This document shows, in pieces, positions 49,013-60,641 of a DNA stretch of 64,000 nucleotides. Position 1 is the first letter of the stretch. Each line of letters begins with the position of its first letter. The notes below the pieces were generated by a model, which saw nothing but the letters and a program-made list of their open reading frames with translations, was not told where the DNA came from and did not search any database. Position numbers and translations under genes: made by a program. Source of the stretch: Gnomoniopsis sp. IMI 355080 (Eukaryota > Ascomycota > Sordariomycetes > Diaporthales > Gnomoniaceae); contig JAPEVC010000007.1 in the NCBI GenBank assembly GCA_027946555.1, positions 186,001 to 250,000 of the forward strand. The letters run 5' to 3'.

Positions 49013-52000
49013 TCGTGGGACAGACGAGCACAAGTCCACATTGGCTGGCGACTGACTTGAGGTTGGCCCGGGTGCACTGGGTAAGTGTGGTCGTTAGGCG
49101 ACGCAGACACCTTCTGATAGCCATTCGCAAATGTCACGTCAACTAAGCTTGGGCATGAATATGAAATGACGAGCACCGTTGGAAATGAGGTTATCATTTC
49201 TTGGAAGACTGGCGTCAACACTTCAAATTGCCGCAGAGGGGCGGTGTCATGGTGTCTGTCTGTGTATTGACTACGGTTACTGCGTATCCATGGATGTGTG
49301 GTGAACTTAGATGAGCTAATAAATGGGGGGGGGGCCGAACGAGCACTTCCGCTGCTGTTTTTAGATAAGTAATTGGAACATTGCAATTTGAGATAGCTGC
49401 GAAATTCTACAGTGCTTGCTCAGCTCGTCCGAGCCTGATGAGGCACACGCAATTCAACGTGCTGTGGGTCCTTGTGTCCCGCTGCCACGTTGCTCTCTGC
49501 CGGTGTCACCGATGGATTTCGGTACACCTTACCGATGTGGGGGGTGTAATTGTGGCCTTGTGAAAGATAAATTTGGCAGTGTCACGAGTCGGGAGCAAAG
49601 GGACTGAGGAATTGCGGGCGAAAGCTCTGCTACCTGGACAGAGAGAGACCTCGGCTTCCTGTCGGCGTCTTGTTGGTATCCGCCCGAAAAGGGTACTGCG
49701 CCTGCTTACATACGCAGTTAACACCGCCTGCTGATGACGAGAAGCGTCCCCGTGATGAAGACGCTACGAGACTTGCTATAGTAGCATGCAGAGCGGGTCC
49801 GCCATGGTACGGAGGCAAGATCCGGTCGTGTTCCAGCCAGACGGTGTCCGGGACGTTGCCGGTCACCAATACGTTCCTCGGCACCTATACGTCGCCAGCG
49901 AGTGTACCTTGGTTTTTTCTCTGCGCCAAGTGGCCTGGGCTAATTGTGAGTCGTGACTTGCTGCCTAGACGTTTCTTGCCCCGGCTGGCTCTGCTGGAGC
50001 GTTTCCAAAGACGTTTGTGAAACTCGCGTGTTCATCTCAGCGAGTCGTGGCGAACTTCAAAGCGACAGTTCAACATGTGAGTGTTTGGAAACATGGGCCA
50101 ACTTCAAACCATCATGCAGGCTGAAGCAGCAGAATAGCTGCAAGTAAAAATCGTACCATCAATTGCCACGTGTTGGAGGGTCGATCCCAGCCATGGCAGG
50201 CAGACTGGAACGGTTACCCAGAGCGAGGAATCGCACCCAGATGCCTGACATACCAAACTAAGGTGTTTCCAACCTAATTATGGCAAAGGATTCAACGATC
50301 TGCATTGGCGGCGGCGATGTGGCATCTTGTTTTTGTTGGCTAGGAGCAAGCAACAATGAGGAGGTATCTTGTTCTGGCCCGTGAGATCGGCTTCAAATTG
50401 TCCATCCACTCGTCAGATAAGCCTCTAGAGGTTAAAAGGAAAAAAATCAACACAGAAAACAATAACAACAACAGACAGGTGCACAGTAAAGTATCGCGAT
50501 TGTTCATTGGGCCAGCCTCACCGGCTGCAGTGTCGTGCTGACACCGGGTTCTTCATTCGAGGGCGCTGGTGGGCTTGCGTTATCGCCCAGCCAGTCAACG
50601 AGGGGATGGAGATACACTCGCAATGCCGAGAGGTCCGGACTTGAGCGAGGTGGAGGGTGATGACTATAGGATAGGAGTCCAGAGCACCCACGGCACAGTG
50701 AGCATCGAGCCGACTGGACCAGTCCAGCAAGCGATTGCTAATAGCAGAATCCCTTGAGGGTCGCTCCTATCGCGTCTTGTTGGAGGAATCTTTCATCCAG
50801 CGGAGCTAGCGATAGTCACCTGCAACAACACGATCAGAGACCAGAGCGGGTCCTTCTGTCTCGACGCGGTGGACGGTGAGCATTGTGACACCGATCTACC
50901 ATGCGGCCCTTGACCCAATTTTTCTTCTCCCTCAAAGCCCACCACGCGAGTAGAGAACCGTCACGCTGCACGTTGCCCCTGGTTGAACTCTCTTTTCTCC
51001 ACCAGAAAGCAACGCTCAGAACAGTCTAGGCGCCTGGTAGAACGACAATCGAGCTTGGCATTTACTTTGACAACCTTCGCTCTGTAATCTGCCGATTCGT
51101 TGTTTTGTCAGGAACTCATACTCTGGCCGCAAGTCGAGCCGGACGACTCCTCGTCTTTTCTAGATCACAAGTAATGCACGTCCATCAGCTTTGACAGGTT
51201 ACTTTGGTACGCATCCGAGACCGACAAAGTCGGTTGTTGGGGATTGATTGCAAGAGTGTCTGGCAGAAGCTGGTTGGCAATGGCAACGTCGGACGAGCCT
51301 GGATGGCCCCGGACCAATGCTCCGCAAAGCCAGCCAATGTTTCGATGCCACAGGCACAGCACGGCACAGCTGCCACACCCGTGCACAGGCCTGCGACCTT
51401 CTCGTCCGGTGTCAAGCCTGCCAACCCGCCACCCATGCATCCCGTACCGATGTGGTGGTACGCAGTACTTTACTCGCAAGCTCTACTATAGTACTAGAGG
51501 CATGTACTGTACTGCGGTACAGGCTCTACCTGGGTAAGTACCTCGCCGTCCACTCGTCAACCTACCGACCGGTCGCTTTGCACGTCGAACCTGTGTCCAT
51601 GCCCGACCCAGTCAGTCCCCGCCCACTTGTCACCACACCAACGCAGAATCCAGGCAGTAAGTGTGCCTGACGCTAGGGACTGAGCGAGAAGGCCTGGAAC
51701 TTGCCTGGTCTGCCATCCTGCTGCCAGCCTGTGCGGCCTGCCTGCTTGTCTCCGACCCAGTGGCCAACCTCCCCACCCGTCAAGGAGGCCCAAATACGGA
51801 GGTACCTCGTAAAAATCAGCGACGGCAGCAACATTGTCAACCTCTCATACAACATGGGACACTTGACAGGTGGCAAGCTTCTAGACCAGTGCCTATTTTG
51901 AGGCTAAACAAAGCCATTACCTTCTAATGAAACAATTGTGTAGAGCACTGTGGTACGTCAAGGCATGGATGACTTGACGTCGGCTCGCCGTAAAGCCCCT

Positions 52001-52553
52001 GCCCGGAACAATAACCTTTGTAAAAGTGGAGAGCATCAGGCGGAATGGGAAACGCCGCATACCAGGGGGAAAAAGTATGTACCCCCCTCTGCCCCTAGGT
52101 CATGGTACGGAGTACACACCCCAAGCTGGAGCCCCCTATACACATCCGTGGGCTATGATGGCATTTCACGAGCTGGGAGTTGGATTACGGGGAACGTCTT
52201 CCTGGCGAGAGTACGTATTTCCTTGTTGGACAGTACGTATCGAATTGCCTAGTTTTACTATGTACTGTAATGCACGGGTATTTCAGCCCAAGTGGGCAAA
52301 GCAGCGACAGCGAACCTTGCATACATATATTCATTCACCCAGCACACTCACACCTGTAAAGGTTGTCCGGCTCCCTGCTGCATCTCCCACATTGGCTCCT
52401 CACTACTAGTCGACTTATACTGCCCACTTACATATACCGACCTAGCCTGTCGACCCTTTTCAGCTTTTTAAAATCCTCTTCTCTGCTCTTGTATTGTTCG
52501 ACATTGCATATTACCTGTAACAACACCTCACTCACCTTTCGAACTTATCTCAA
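49013..52553. other. Gene-free stretch downstream of URC1
   Basis: About 3.5 kb. No frame with family similarity or convincing splice chains. A run of ten G lies at 49325-49334. GTACGGAGTA occurs at 52105-52114. The last 200 bases are C/T-rich and likely the leader of the next gene. Confidence 0.45.
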
Positions 52554-53134
52554 ATGCTCGACAACATTCATAGCCTGTCGATCTATATCCCCGGCATCTT
52601 CCACTACACCTCAGACTCAGACGACGACACTATGGGCTCGCCAACTCCAGACTCCCGCCGAAGTAGCGGCATGTCAAGAAGGGATTCGACTCGATCCAAC
52701 CCGGGTGGTCGACGACCAAGGCTTCTACGCTCAGTTGCAACCGAGGCTTCAATAACACCCTCGACCGCAAGCCGGAATGGCCTTGCATCGCCTCGAGATA
52801 CTCGCCGGGCAACAGACCTCCTCAACCAATTCTCAAGTTCACCACCAAACCCTTCGTCGCCCTTGTCACAGAGCCCATCTTCCATCTACGACGGTCCAAG
52901 CATGACCAGCCTGCCAAGGGAGGGTGTTGACATTGAGAATTTTCGTCCACATCTCGGTATGTCATGACTCTGAACATAGAAAATCTTCTTGGTATTTCCT
53001 GGACATTCTGCTGACTCGGCTTTTCTTATTGCATCACAGACTCAAACCGGTACTACAGTTTTCCAAGTTTCGACACATGGGAGCCCGACCATTCCGAGCA
53101 GGACCACCGCGAGCCTGAAATGAAAACCCCTTGA
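52554..53134 (+). CDS. Ser/Pro-rich protein of unknown function
   Basis: Not recognised. Two exons (52554-52956 and 53040-53134) with a GTATGT donor and CACAG acceptor join to 498 bases (165 residues). The product is low-complexity: an acidic patch SDSDDD, then Arg/Ser stretches (PDSRRSSGMSRRDSTRS) that could be kinase sites, then Ser/Pro-rich sequence. The second exon gives RYYSFPSFDTWEPDHSEQD, aromatic and acidic. A start at 52632 (MGSPTPDS) would shorten it by 26 residues and may be the true one. No signal peptide or membrane segment. Regular phase across the intron and the fungal-type leader just upstream support a real gene. Function unknown. Confidence 0.55.
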
Positions 53135-54522
53135 GCGACGTCACTTGGGTTTTCTTGGAAACGGAATGTGCCGGGGTCTGACGCCGGGGCCCTTTGCACA
53201 GTCGACGGTGATGTGCGCTGCAACCTGTTCGACTGTTTGAGACGGTGCGCAACGATTACGCAGTTTGTGCGACAGGCAGCGAGACGCGCTCACAGATGTG
53301 TGTGTCACGTCGGCCACGAGGAAGGGTCACTACCTACTGGAGAGGCCGCTCGAGGGGACCCCTGACCGTCCAGGCCCGGACGTAGGGATAGCATATGGGT
53401 AGCATGGGATCGGCCATTGACCACGATGAGGTCATTGGATGGGTTGATATTCTGGGAACATTTATTGGTCTGCATTCTAGCAAGGAGTTTGGAAAGGATC
53501 AAGCGCAAAATATAGCAGATCCAGAGGCGTTCCTTTTTTTACTCGTTTTGCTTCTACGATATCCCCCTTTGCTTATTCCTTTCTTTGTAAAAGTGTACCT
53601 TTTTTATTATGGAACTCCCTGGACTGTTGGGATTGACTGGAGGATATGTTGTCCACCAAAAAAAAAAAGGGCGTCATCAGATACAAAACTCAGATGAGAG
53701 ACAATCTCCATCGGCTTGCAAAGTTTAACTAGTGCGCAAATATCAAAATTGAGAGCCAAGACTACAGTGCTTTTCTCTCTTCACTTCTATACCATGTGGG
53801 CTTCTTCCAATCTCAAGCACCCAAGAGGGAAATAACCTACCATCCACTGTCACTCACAATGGACCTCATTCTTCGGCCTTCCATAAATTCCTTCCACACT
53901 TGACGTGGAGCATCCCCCACGCATGCCCACCTGTGCCTGGCGCCCGTCTACGGAACTGACCGAAAGCTACAAGTATTAGTATGGTGGAGTCGCATGGCAG
54001 CGTTCCTATTCGAGACGCGGAACGGAACCTTGGAAGCTGTCACCGGTGTGGAAAGGCTAAGAAGCAGACCAAGGTACCCACGAGTGAATGTCACACTTGC
54101 ACAGGGGGTTCCGAGCAGGCCCCCGGGGCCCCTAGGCATTGAGAGAATTACTACGATAGTACTATGGCATAGATCGGTCGATTCGTCCTTCTATTCTCTA
54201 CCACAAAGGGGGAGGCTCGTGAGGCGGTGAGGAAGGGTTCCAGAGCCCTCGGAGGCACGGTGAGGTCATCTCATCGATGATTACCCTGTTCAATCGGGGA
54301 ATCGTGCGCGTGGGGCAGGCAGCGATCGCAGAGCGGAGGTGTGAGTGTTGCTTGAGCACAGGTGCGAGACGTAGGAGATTTCCCTGGCAGCACTGGAGTG
54401 TGCGGAGAGTTTCGGCGACGGTGATAATGGAAGGATGTAAAGTTGGTGGTCGACTTGTTCACCGAAATTCTGGCGTTCGGGTCTGTCTGTATTCCCGCGT
54501 GAAGCTTGTCCCTGAAAACCAC
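53135..54522. other. Intergenic DNA
   Basis: No gene supported. T-rich sequence with an A10 run near 53660 follows the Ser/Pro-rich gene. The remainder has only chance open frames. Confidence 0.45.
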
Positions 54523-55016
54523 TCATATGTCGAGAACATGCAATTTAGGATAGTTCATCACCATATGTCTAAACAGAAAGCCAGCGCGCATGGATGAGGC
54601 GACAGGAATCGCTTTGGCTTCAACCTTGCGAGGCTCACGGGTCAGCTTCTCGAACGTGCTGGCTGGGATTGTGATATCAGGCTGCTCAGTCGCACACGTG
54701 TTCCCAGGATCTTTCCAGGAATCGGCATAGTCGCAGTCCATGCATGATTGGCCGTCAACCATTGTGACCTCAGTGGCTTTGATGCTGCTCAGCATAATCT
54801 CATATGGCTGAGACGATGGGTGTGCTTGGCTGTCATCACAATAAGATATCACAACGCAGGTTGTCGGATCCTTCATTGACGGGCGTGGAGGCATAGCTAG
54901 TATGGTTGGTGGCGGCTCAGCCTGGTTGTGCTAGGTACCGTAGGTTCACTATCTTGCCCGTCAAGATGACATCCTTACCTGGGACAACTGCGAATAGTTT
55001 CCTGGAGGGTAGTCGT
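54523..55016 (-). CDS. Uncharacterised protein, 3' part of an uncertain multi-exon locus
   Basis: A 123-codon minus-strand frame extends upstream without stop to an acceptor at 54922, giving 54921-54523. A 57-base intron (54922-54978, GTAAGG...CCAG) then joins it in phase to a short exon 55016-54979 encoding DYPPGNYSQLSQ. Joined product end: SQAEPPPTILAMPPRPS..., Cys-containing CVVISYCDD and CMDCDYADSWKDPGNTC, ending YPKLHVLDI. A further exon around 55199-55146 (CVFSYDFYIPTKKGN) fits in phase, but exons beyond it are ambiguous, and plus-strand frames over 55036-55359 are equally open. No family was recognised. This may be a small secreted or lineage-specific protein, a decayed gene, or chance. 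Low confidence. Confidence 0.3.
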
Positions 55017-55816
55017 CTGTCGCCAGTCTGTTGATTTGTTCATCATTACGTGGCGTTATTCCCATCATTACCAGTTATCTCCCGCAAGCACAGCCAGTGA
55101 CTTGAGTATCAAGGCTAATTATGTGCTCTCATGTGAATACTCTTTCCTCACAATTGCCTTTCTTTGTGGGGATGTAGAAATCGTACGAGAATACACATGT
55201 CACTCAAAAAAGATTTCGCCCGAATCTCCCGGATCTCTCTGTTCGTCTCCCAGCCCTCTCAAAATCACCTGGTTCGAGTCCACGGTATCGTGTGTGCAGT
55301 ACGATTGCGTGCGGTGGAAGTCAGATAGCTCATGTCACGATTCAGGAAGACCGGACTAGACTCCGAGCTGCCGCCCGGGGAACAGGAACCGTCTGTAGCC
55401 TGAAAGTCAAAGTGAAGTAGATGTGGGGAGAGACGGTGAGCTGTTCGTTTGGGTACCTGTCAAGCATACCAAAGAGGTAGAGTTTCGCTTGAGTGATATG
55501 TCTGCTGGACGATATGCGTGTAGCGAATAGTTGACTCAGAGCAGGCTTATGTAATTACCGGAGGAAACGGAAATACGTACATCCATGGCCGACTCGAGCA
55601 CGGACCAGATAAGAGATCAAAGCATCCACCCTGGGCACACGTGATCTGTGGCGCTAATGATTGGTCCGAGCGCGCTTCCACCGTCGCAGCTTCCAATTTT
55701 TTCAATCTTAGTGAGGCCGCAAGCACCCAAGTCGATTGACAACTTACACTCGCGATCTCCCCCCTCCCTCCGACCACCCACAACTAAACCGTCTTTGAGA
55801 ATTTGAACTCGCAAAG
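55017..55816. other. Upstream part of the uncertain locus and RPS1 promoter
   Basis: Possible further minus-strand exons of the locus at 54523-55016 (see that entry) lie here. The last 150 bases are C/T-rich (CCCCCCTCCCTCC) and are the RPS1 promoter and leader. Confidence 0.4.
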
Positions 55817-56957
55817 ATGGCTGTCGGCAAGTGAGTCAACCTGCCCTGTCCCGATTCCAGCGCCAAATTCCACCGATGCAACAAGCTTCCACAAGCCAGC
55901 AATTCGATATTGAACATGGGTGGGGGAGCCAGAATGCTGATGGGTCTTTTATCACCATAGGAACAAGAGATTGTCCAAGGGCAAGAAGGGCCTCAAGAAG
56001 AAGACCGTCGACCCTTTCTCCCGCAAGGACTGGTACGCCATCAAGGTACGAGTTGACCCAATATTGAAATTACCGAGCACATACGTGCGATCGAGAACAG
56101 CCCACACTGACGCGCGTGCAAACAGGCTCCTGCTCCTTTCCAGGTCCGAGAGTAAGAAACACCGACACGCTCCGCATCGCGACGACCATGAGACGATGGT
56201 GAGAATATGAATCTGACAAACGTGCTTCGATTTATAGTGTCGGTAAGACTCTGGTCAACCGGACCACCGGTCTCAAGAACGCCAACGACTCGCTGAAGGG
56301 CCGTATCGTCGAGGTCTCCTTGGCCGACCTGCAGAAGGATGAGGACCACGCTTTCCGCAAGGTCAAGCTCCGAATTGACGAGGTTCAGGGCAAGAACTGC
56401 CTGACCAACTTCCACGGCCTCGACTTCACCTCCGACAAGCTGCGATCTCTTGTCCGCAAGTGGCAGTCCCTGATCGAGTGCAACGTCACCGTCAAGACCA
56501 CCGACGACTACCTCCTCCGCCTCTTCGTCATCGCCTTCACCAAGCGCCGCCCCAACCAGGTCAAGAAGACCACCTACGCCGCCTCTTCTCAGATCCGTGC
56601 CATCCGCAAGAAGATGACCGAGATCATCACCCGTGAGGCCGGCAGCGGTACTCTCCAGGCCCTGACCAACAAGCTCATCCCTGAGGTTATCGGACGCGAG
56701 ATCGAGAAGGCCACCCAGGGCATCTACCCTCTTCAGAACGTACGTGGGCTCACGCAAATAGGACAAACGTAGCGAGTATCATGTTGGGCCAAAGTAGGCT
56801 GACAAAACTACAGGTTCACATCCGCAAGGTCAAGCTGCTCAAGGCACCCAAATTCGACCTCGGCAACCTGCTGTCTTTGCACGGCGAGTCGACCACGGAT
56901 GAGCAGGGCCAGAAGGTCGAGCGGGAGTTCAAGGAGCGCGTCCTTGAGGACGTTTAA
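55817..56957 (+). CDS. RPS1: 40S ribosomal protein S1 (eS1, S3a)
   Basis: Small-subunit protein near the mRNA exit channel. Five exons (55817-55830, 55961-56045, 56126-56151, 56238-56739, 56814-56957) join to 771 bases (256 residues), the exact size class of fungal eS1. Sequence: [24 protein letters not shown] basic N terminus, APAPFQVRDVGKTLVNRTTG across the exon 3/4 junction, LADLQKDEDHAFRKVKLRIDEVQGKNCLTNFHG, the conserved RKWQSLIE core, YAASSQIRAIRKKM, and the C-terminal VKLLKAPKFDLGNLL with the tail EFKERVLEDV. The introns cluster in the first 500 bases, as is common for fungal ribosomal protein genes. Codon use is strongly biased to C/G-ending codons (many CGC, AAG, GTC), consistent with very high expression. 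Confidence 0.97.
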
Positions 56958-57834
56958 AGGGTTGGTTGGAGCGAAGGCGAACAAAACTGATTTGGAATGC
57001 GGCATGGACAAACGGTTTCTTCCAGCAATACCTTTCCTAGGGCAGTATGGGTCTTGCTTTCTCGTTGCATCGGGCGTGGCAAATCAGAGTGGTACAGGTA
57101 GTTATGGATATCTGTGCCGTTTAACGACATGATCCAGGCCGGATTGAAATCAAAAGGGAAATCGATCAAAAAAAACATCATTCAACAAGCGCCGCTTCGA
57201 GACAGTGAGATGTGTTTGCTTCGAGACGCGGCTCGTCACTGAATCCGGTGTCTTGGCTCCTATGCGGTGCTCTGGACAGGAAATGGGCGGACCAGACAAG
57301 GCGTCAAGGGCTCGAGGAGAGGGCGGTCTAGTTCTAAGAGCCTGAAAATGGCTGTGGTTGAATAGATGAGAAGTGATGCGCATTTTTCGAAAGTTTTCGT
57401 CCATGTCCCACTGTTCGTTCACGCCCAGGCCTATGAATTCCCTGGAAGGGTGGGGCAGCACAAAGCCTCACACCTTCAAATACAGAATATGCCATCCGAG
57501 GGGCTGAAAGCACAGGCCCGTAGGTGCTATGTATCCTGTCCCCTTGACTGGGCCTTCGCAAAGAGACCATCCGCCACGTATCACAGATCTGTTGCGTTCG
57601 GTGGGTGGTCATGGGCGATTGGCTACCGGGCACCCTCGGGCGGAAATCAAGCTGCCGCGGCTCAGAATGCGCGACTGACCTCATCCATGCTCTGAGGCCG
57701 CCTCGCCATACATTGACCTCATCTCATCTGTCTAATGCAATCAACGGTTTTACTCCTAGACCCTACTCCGTATTCTACTCTCACTATTGACAATCTGGCC
57801 GTGCGCTGGATATTATAGATTTTTCTCACAGAAT
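56958..57834. other. Intergenic DNA RPS1/RAB18-like
   Basis: 3' UTR of RPS1 followed by the promoter of the GTPase gene. TACTCCGTA occurs at 57764-57772, 63 bases before the start codon. No gene. Confidence 0.5.
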
Positions 57835-58742
57835 ATGGCATCTGATGATTCCTTGCCAACCCTCAAATTGCTACTCATAGGGCCGTCCGGCGCAGGCAAA
57901 TCAGCGTGTAAGTCGACCAATACCGGTCGAAGTGTGACACAAAGGACCCATGTGCGATGTGCTCGGATTTCAGCACTCCAACTACTGAATGATGACTGAC
58001 AATGGTGACCTGTTGGCCAGTGTTGACAAGATACTGTGAGGATGTCTTTGAGCCAGAGAGCGCAACCGCCACTATCGGCATAGACTTCAAGGTACGATAT
58101 GATACTGTGCCTGGAGGGCCTCATCGAGAGCAGACACCTTCATGATTGTTCAGAGGGCAGGGCTAAGCCTTTCCCCCACCATGAATGAGGCTTTACATCC
58201 TGACATGCCTCTTGTCAGATTAAGAAACTCTCCGTCCGAGGAAAAGCCTACCGCGTAACGCTCTTCGACACTGTAAGACACTCTAGTCTACACCTACGCT
58301 TTCCCGTTCCTCAACCCACTAATAAAACCCCTCTCAGGCCGGCCAAGAACGCTTCCGGACCCTCAGCACATCCTACTATCGCGGCGCACACGGCGTTATC
58401 CTCGTGTACGACGTCTCCAGCCGCACGTCCTTCAGCTCCATGGAGAAGTGGTTCGACGAGGCCGAGGTCAACACGACGCCAGGCGTCGCGCTGTATCTCG
58501 TTGGCGCCAAGACGGACAAGCCTAACCGCGCGGTGAGCGCCGTGGAAGGCGCGAAGCTGGCAGAAGAGCACGGCGCGCGGTTCTGCGAGGCGAGTGCGAA
58601 GACGGGGGAGAATGTGCGGCGGCCGTTTGTGGAAATCGTGGACCAGGTGGTGGACCAGGGGGTGGATGCTCAGGGCAGCGGGCGGGCGAATGTGTTGAGG
58701 GTTGGCCAGGAGGCTGTGGCCGGGAGTGGGTGTTCATGTTGA
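57835..58742 (+). CDS. Rab18-like small GTPase
   Basis: Rab-family GTPase of the Rab18 branch, linked in other organisms to lipid droplets and ER-Golgi traffic. Four exons (57835-57907, 58021-58091, 58219-58272, 58338-58742) join to 603 bases (200 residues). G1 is GPSGAGKSALL, the effector region SATATIGIDFKIKKL, G3 DTAGQERFRTLSTSYYRGAHG and G5 CEASAKTGENV. The G4 motif is AKTD instead of NKxD: the Asn that contacts guanine is Ala. The C terminus ends CSC, a CxC signal for double geranylgeranylation. Start 57835 gives MASDDSLPTLKLLLIG; an in-frame upstream ATG at 57787 would add 16 residues and is less likely. Confidence 0.9.
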
Positions 58743-59067
58743 GGATATCGATTAAGTTTTTAGCGTAGGAGCTTGAGGGCTGGCTTTGATTATGACTTGA
58801 CGACCGGATGGCTCGATAGAAGGATACACGCATGGCGTTGGGAAAGAAGAAGGTTTGGTCGATTACTGCGCGCATTTGAAGATTGGTAGACGGCATAGCA
58901 CGCACACTTTGTCACACGTCGGTCAAAACCATCGACCAGTCTCATTACCTCTATTAAATCAAAACGTTGCCACGCATTGTGTATGACCAGAACAAGCCCG
59001 TGAGAGCTATATGCGATTATCCACACTCTATCAACAACCACCAGTCCGTGCCCATATCTGTGTTCAT
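58743..59067. other. Convergent intergenic region
   Basis: 3' flanks of the Rab18-like gene and the alpha/beta hydrolase gene; nothing else visible. Confidence 0.5.
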
Positions 59068-60248
59068 TTAGTCCTTCGGACTGAGGAATTGTACCACAGC
59101 TATCTAGGTGTCAGCAGTCTATTAGAATCAGCAACAAATGAAGAAACTCACCTTGTCTGAAGGCCTCTGGGCTTTCAGAAATCACCCAATGCCCGGCATC
59201 AATATCCACCACCTCAAAGCGAGGGAAAAACTCTCCCACCACGGGCAATACCTCATCCGGCACATACTTACTCTTGGTGCCCCTCACAAACAGCGCCGGC
59301 TTCTCAAACCTCACCTGTCTAGGGTCCTTGAACGGGAAATCACCCATGTGATTGAGTGCCTTGCCGAGAATGTCAATCGGCACCCGGAATTTCTTTGTCT
59401 TCTCACCCGGGGGTGTATGCAGGTTCGCGAGGAGGAACTGGCGGATTGGGAGGCTCTCTTCGTCCGCGGCCATGATTTCATCCGCGGCTTTCTGGGACGT
59501 CACGCCGGCGGCCTCGATCCTCTTCATGGCACGGACATACTTGGCAAAGTCGGTCGAGAGAATGGCGTCGACCGGGGCGTTGTCGACGGAGACTATGTCT
59601 TTGATTGTGGAAGGGGATTTGAGGGCAAGGACCATGGCTGTTTTTGCGCCCCTGGATTTGCCATCAGTGTTTAGTCTACTTCAGCAGTCATATAATGAAG
59701 ACTCACATGGAATGTCCGATGAGAGTCGGCTTGTCCAGCTTGTGCTCTTGTATAAATGCGCTCACATCCTCCGCCATGGCCGTGTAGTCATGGCGAGCGT
59801 CATGGGGAGAGTCACCATGGTTGCGGAGGTCCTGCAGACTCACTCAGCATTTCCGAAAATCATCAAACGCCCACTATATCTGAAAGTCAAGAGAGGTAAG
59901 ATGCACTATCGTTTACCAGAGCATATATCGACCTCCCGAGATCCCGCGCCAGGGCCCTGCAGCAAAAGCCAGTCAACCTATCGTCCCGTCCAAACGAGTC
60001 TTCAGGAAAAAAACATACTTGCTGATACTGCGGTTGTTTTTCTTCGACCCAAACAGTCCATGCATAAACAGAATAGGAGACTCCCGGTTCGGGTCGTCTG
60101 AGACGGGCTTGGCCGGCTCGTGGAGGTCGTAGACCAAGGGGACTCTATTGATGACGGACGTGCTGTATGGGTGATGCGCAGCAATAGCAAGAGGCCGCAA
60201 AAAGGCACGACCTCGGGCCGCGTGCCTTGCGCTCACTCCCAATAACAT
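59068..60248 (-). CDS. IMO32: Mitochondrial alpha/beta hydrolase (ABHD11 / Imo32 type)
   Basis: Serine hydrolase-fold protein; the yeast orthologue Imo32 is imported into mitochondria and human ABHD11 protects 2-oxoglutarate dehydrogenase lipoylation. Five exons (60248-60019, 59956-59917, 59831-59707, 59651-59152, 59099-59068) join to 927 bases (308 residues). The N terminus (MLLGVSARHAARGRAFLRPL) is Arg/Ala-rich and fits a mitochondrial presequence. Then VPLVYDLHEP, the oxyanion-strand HGLFGSKKN, ALDLRNHGDSPHD, and the nucleophile elbow GHSMGAKTA, where intron 3 splits the Met after Ser. A late Asp/His pair is suggested by DAGHWVISESP near the C terminus, ending AVVQFLSPKD. The last acceptor has tandem AGs (TAGATAG); the second is used because it keeps the AVVQFL reading. 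The gene symbol is by similarity to the yeast protein. Confidence 0.88.
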
Positions 60249-60641
60249 TCTTTGTTGCAGGCCTCACTGAGAAACGCGAAGTTAACCTATATTTTTTTTG
60301 GATCCGATGTGGGAAGGGCAAAGAATTTGAAGATGAGTCGGTGCACGGGCCACCCGCGATTCGCGGCCTGAAAGACATTGGTTGATGGGAGGTCAGATAT
60401 GACGTGCAATTCACTCTTCACAGGGCGACATGTTATGAACTGAACTTGTATTCAGACCGCTACGGGAGGTATTCAGCCTGATCACATTGGATGTAATTGA
60501 TTCATCCTGACATCAATCAGTCGTGCAGTCCTTGGAAAGGAATCTCCTTCCTGCACAGACTCTCTCAAATCCAAGGCGTGCTGTTCTCCGCCTTGTGTAA
60601 AAGCACCGTCACCTCGACCTGTTTGAGGTGACCTTTTCAAC
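60249..60641. other. Intergenic DNA, IMO32 upstream and TFA1 downstream
   Basis: Promoter of the hydrolase gene and 3' UTR of TFIIE alpha; no gene seen. Confidence 0.5.

Noticed and set aside
53135..54522. Possible continuation of the Ser/Pro-rich gene
   Set aside because: The stop at 53132-53134 is in phase and no further in-phase exon with good splice sites was found.
55268..55285. tRNA T-arm-like GGTTCGAGTCC
   Set aside because: Flanking bases do not form the stem, and no other tRNA parts are found nearby.
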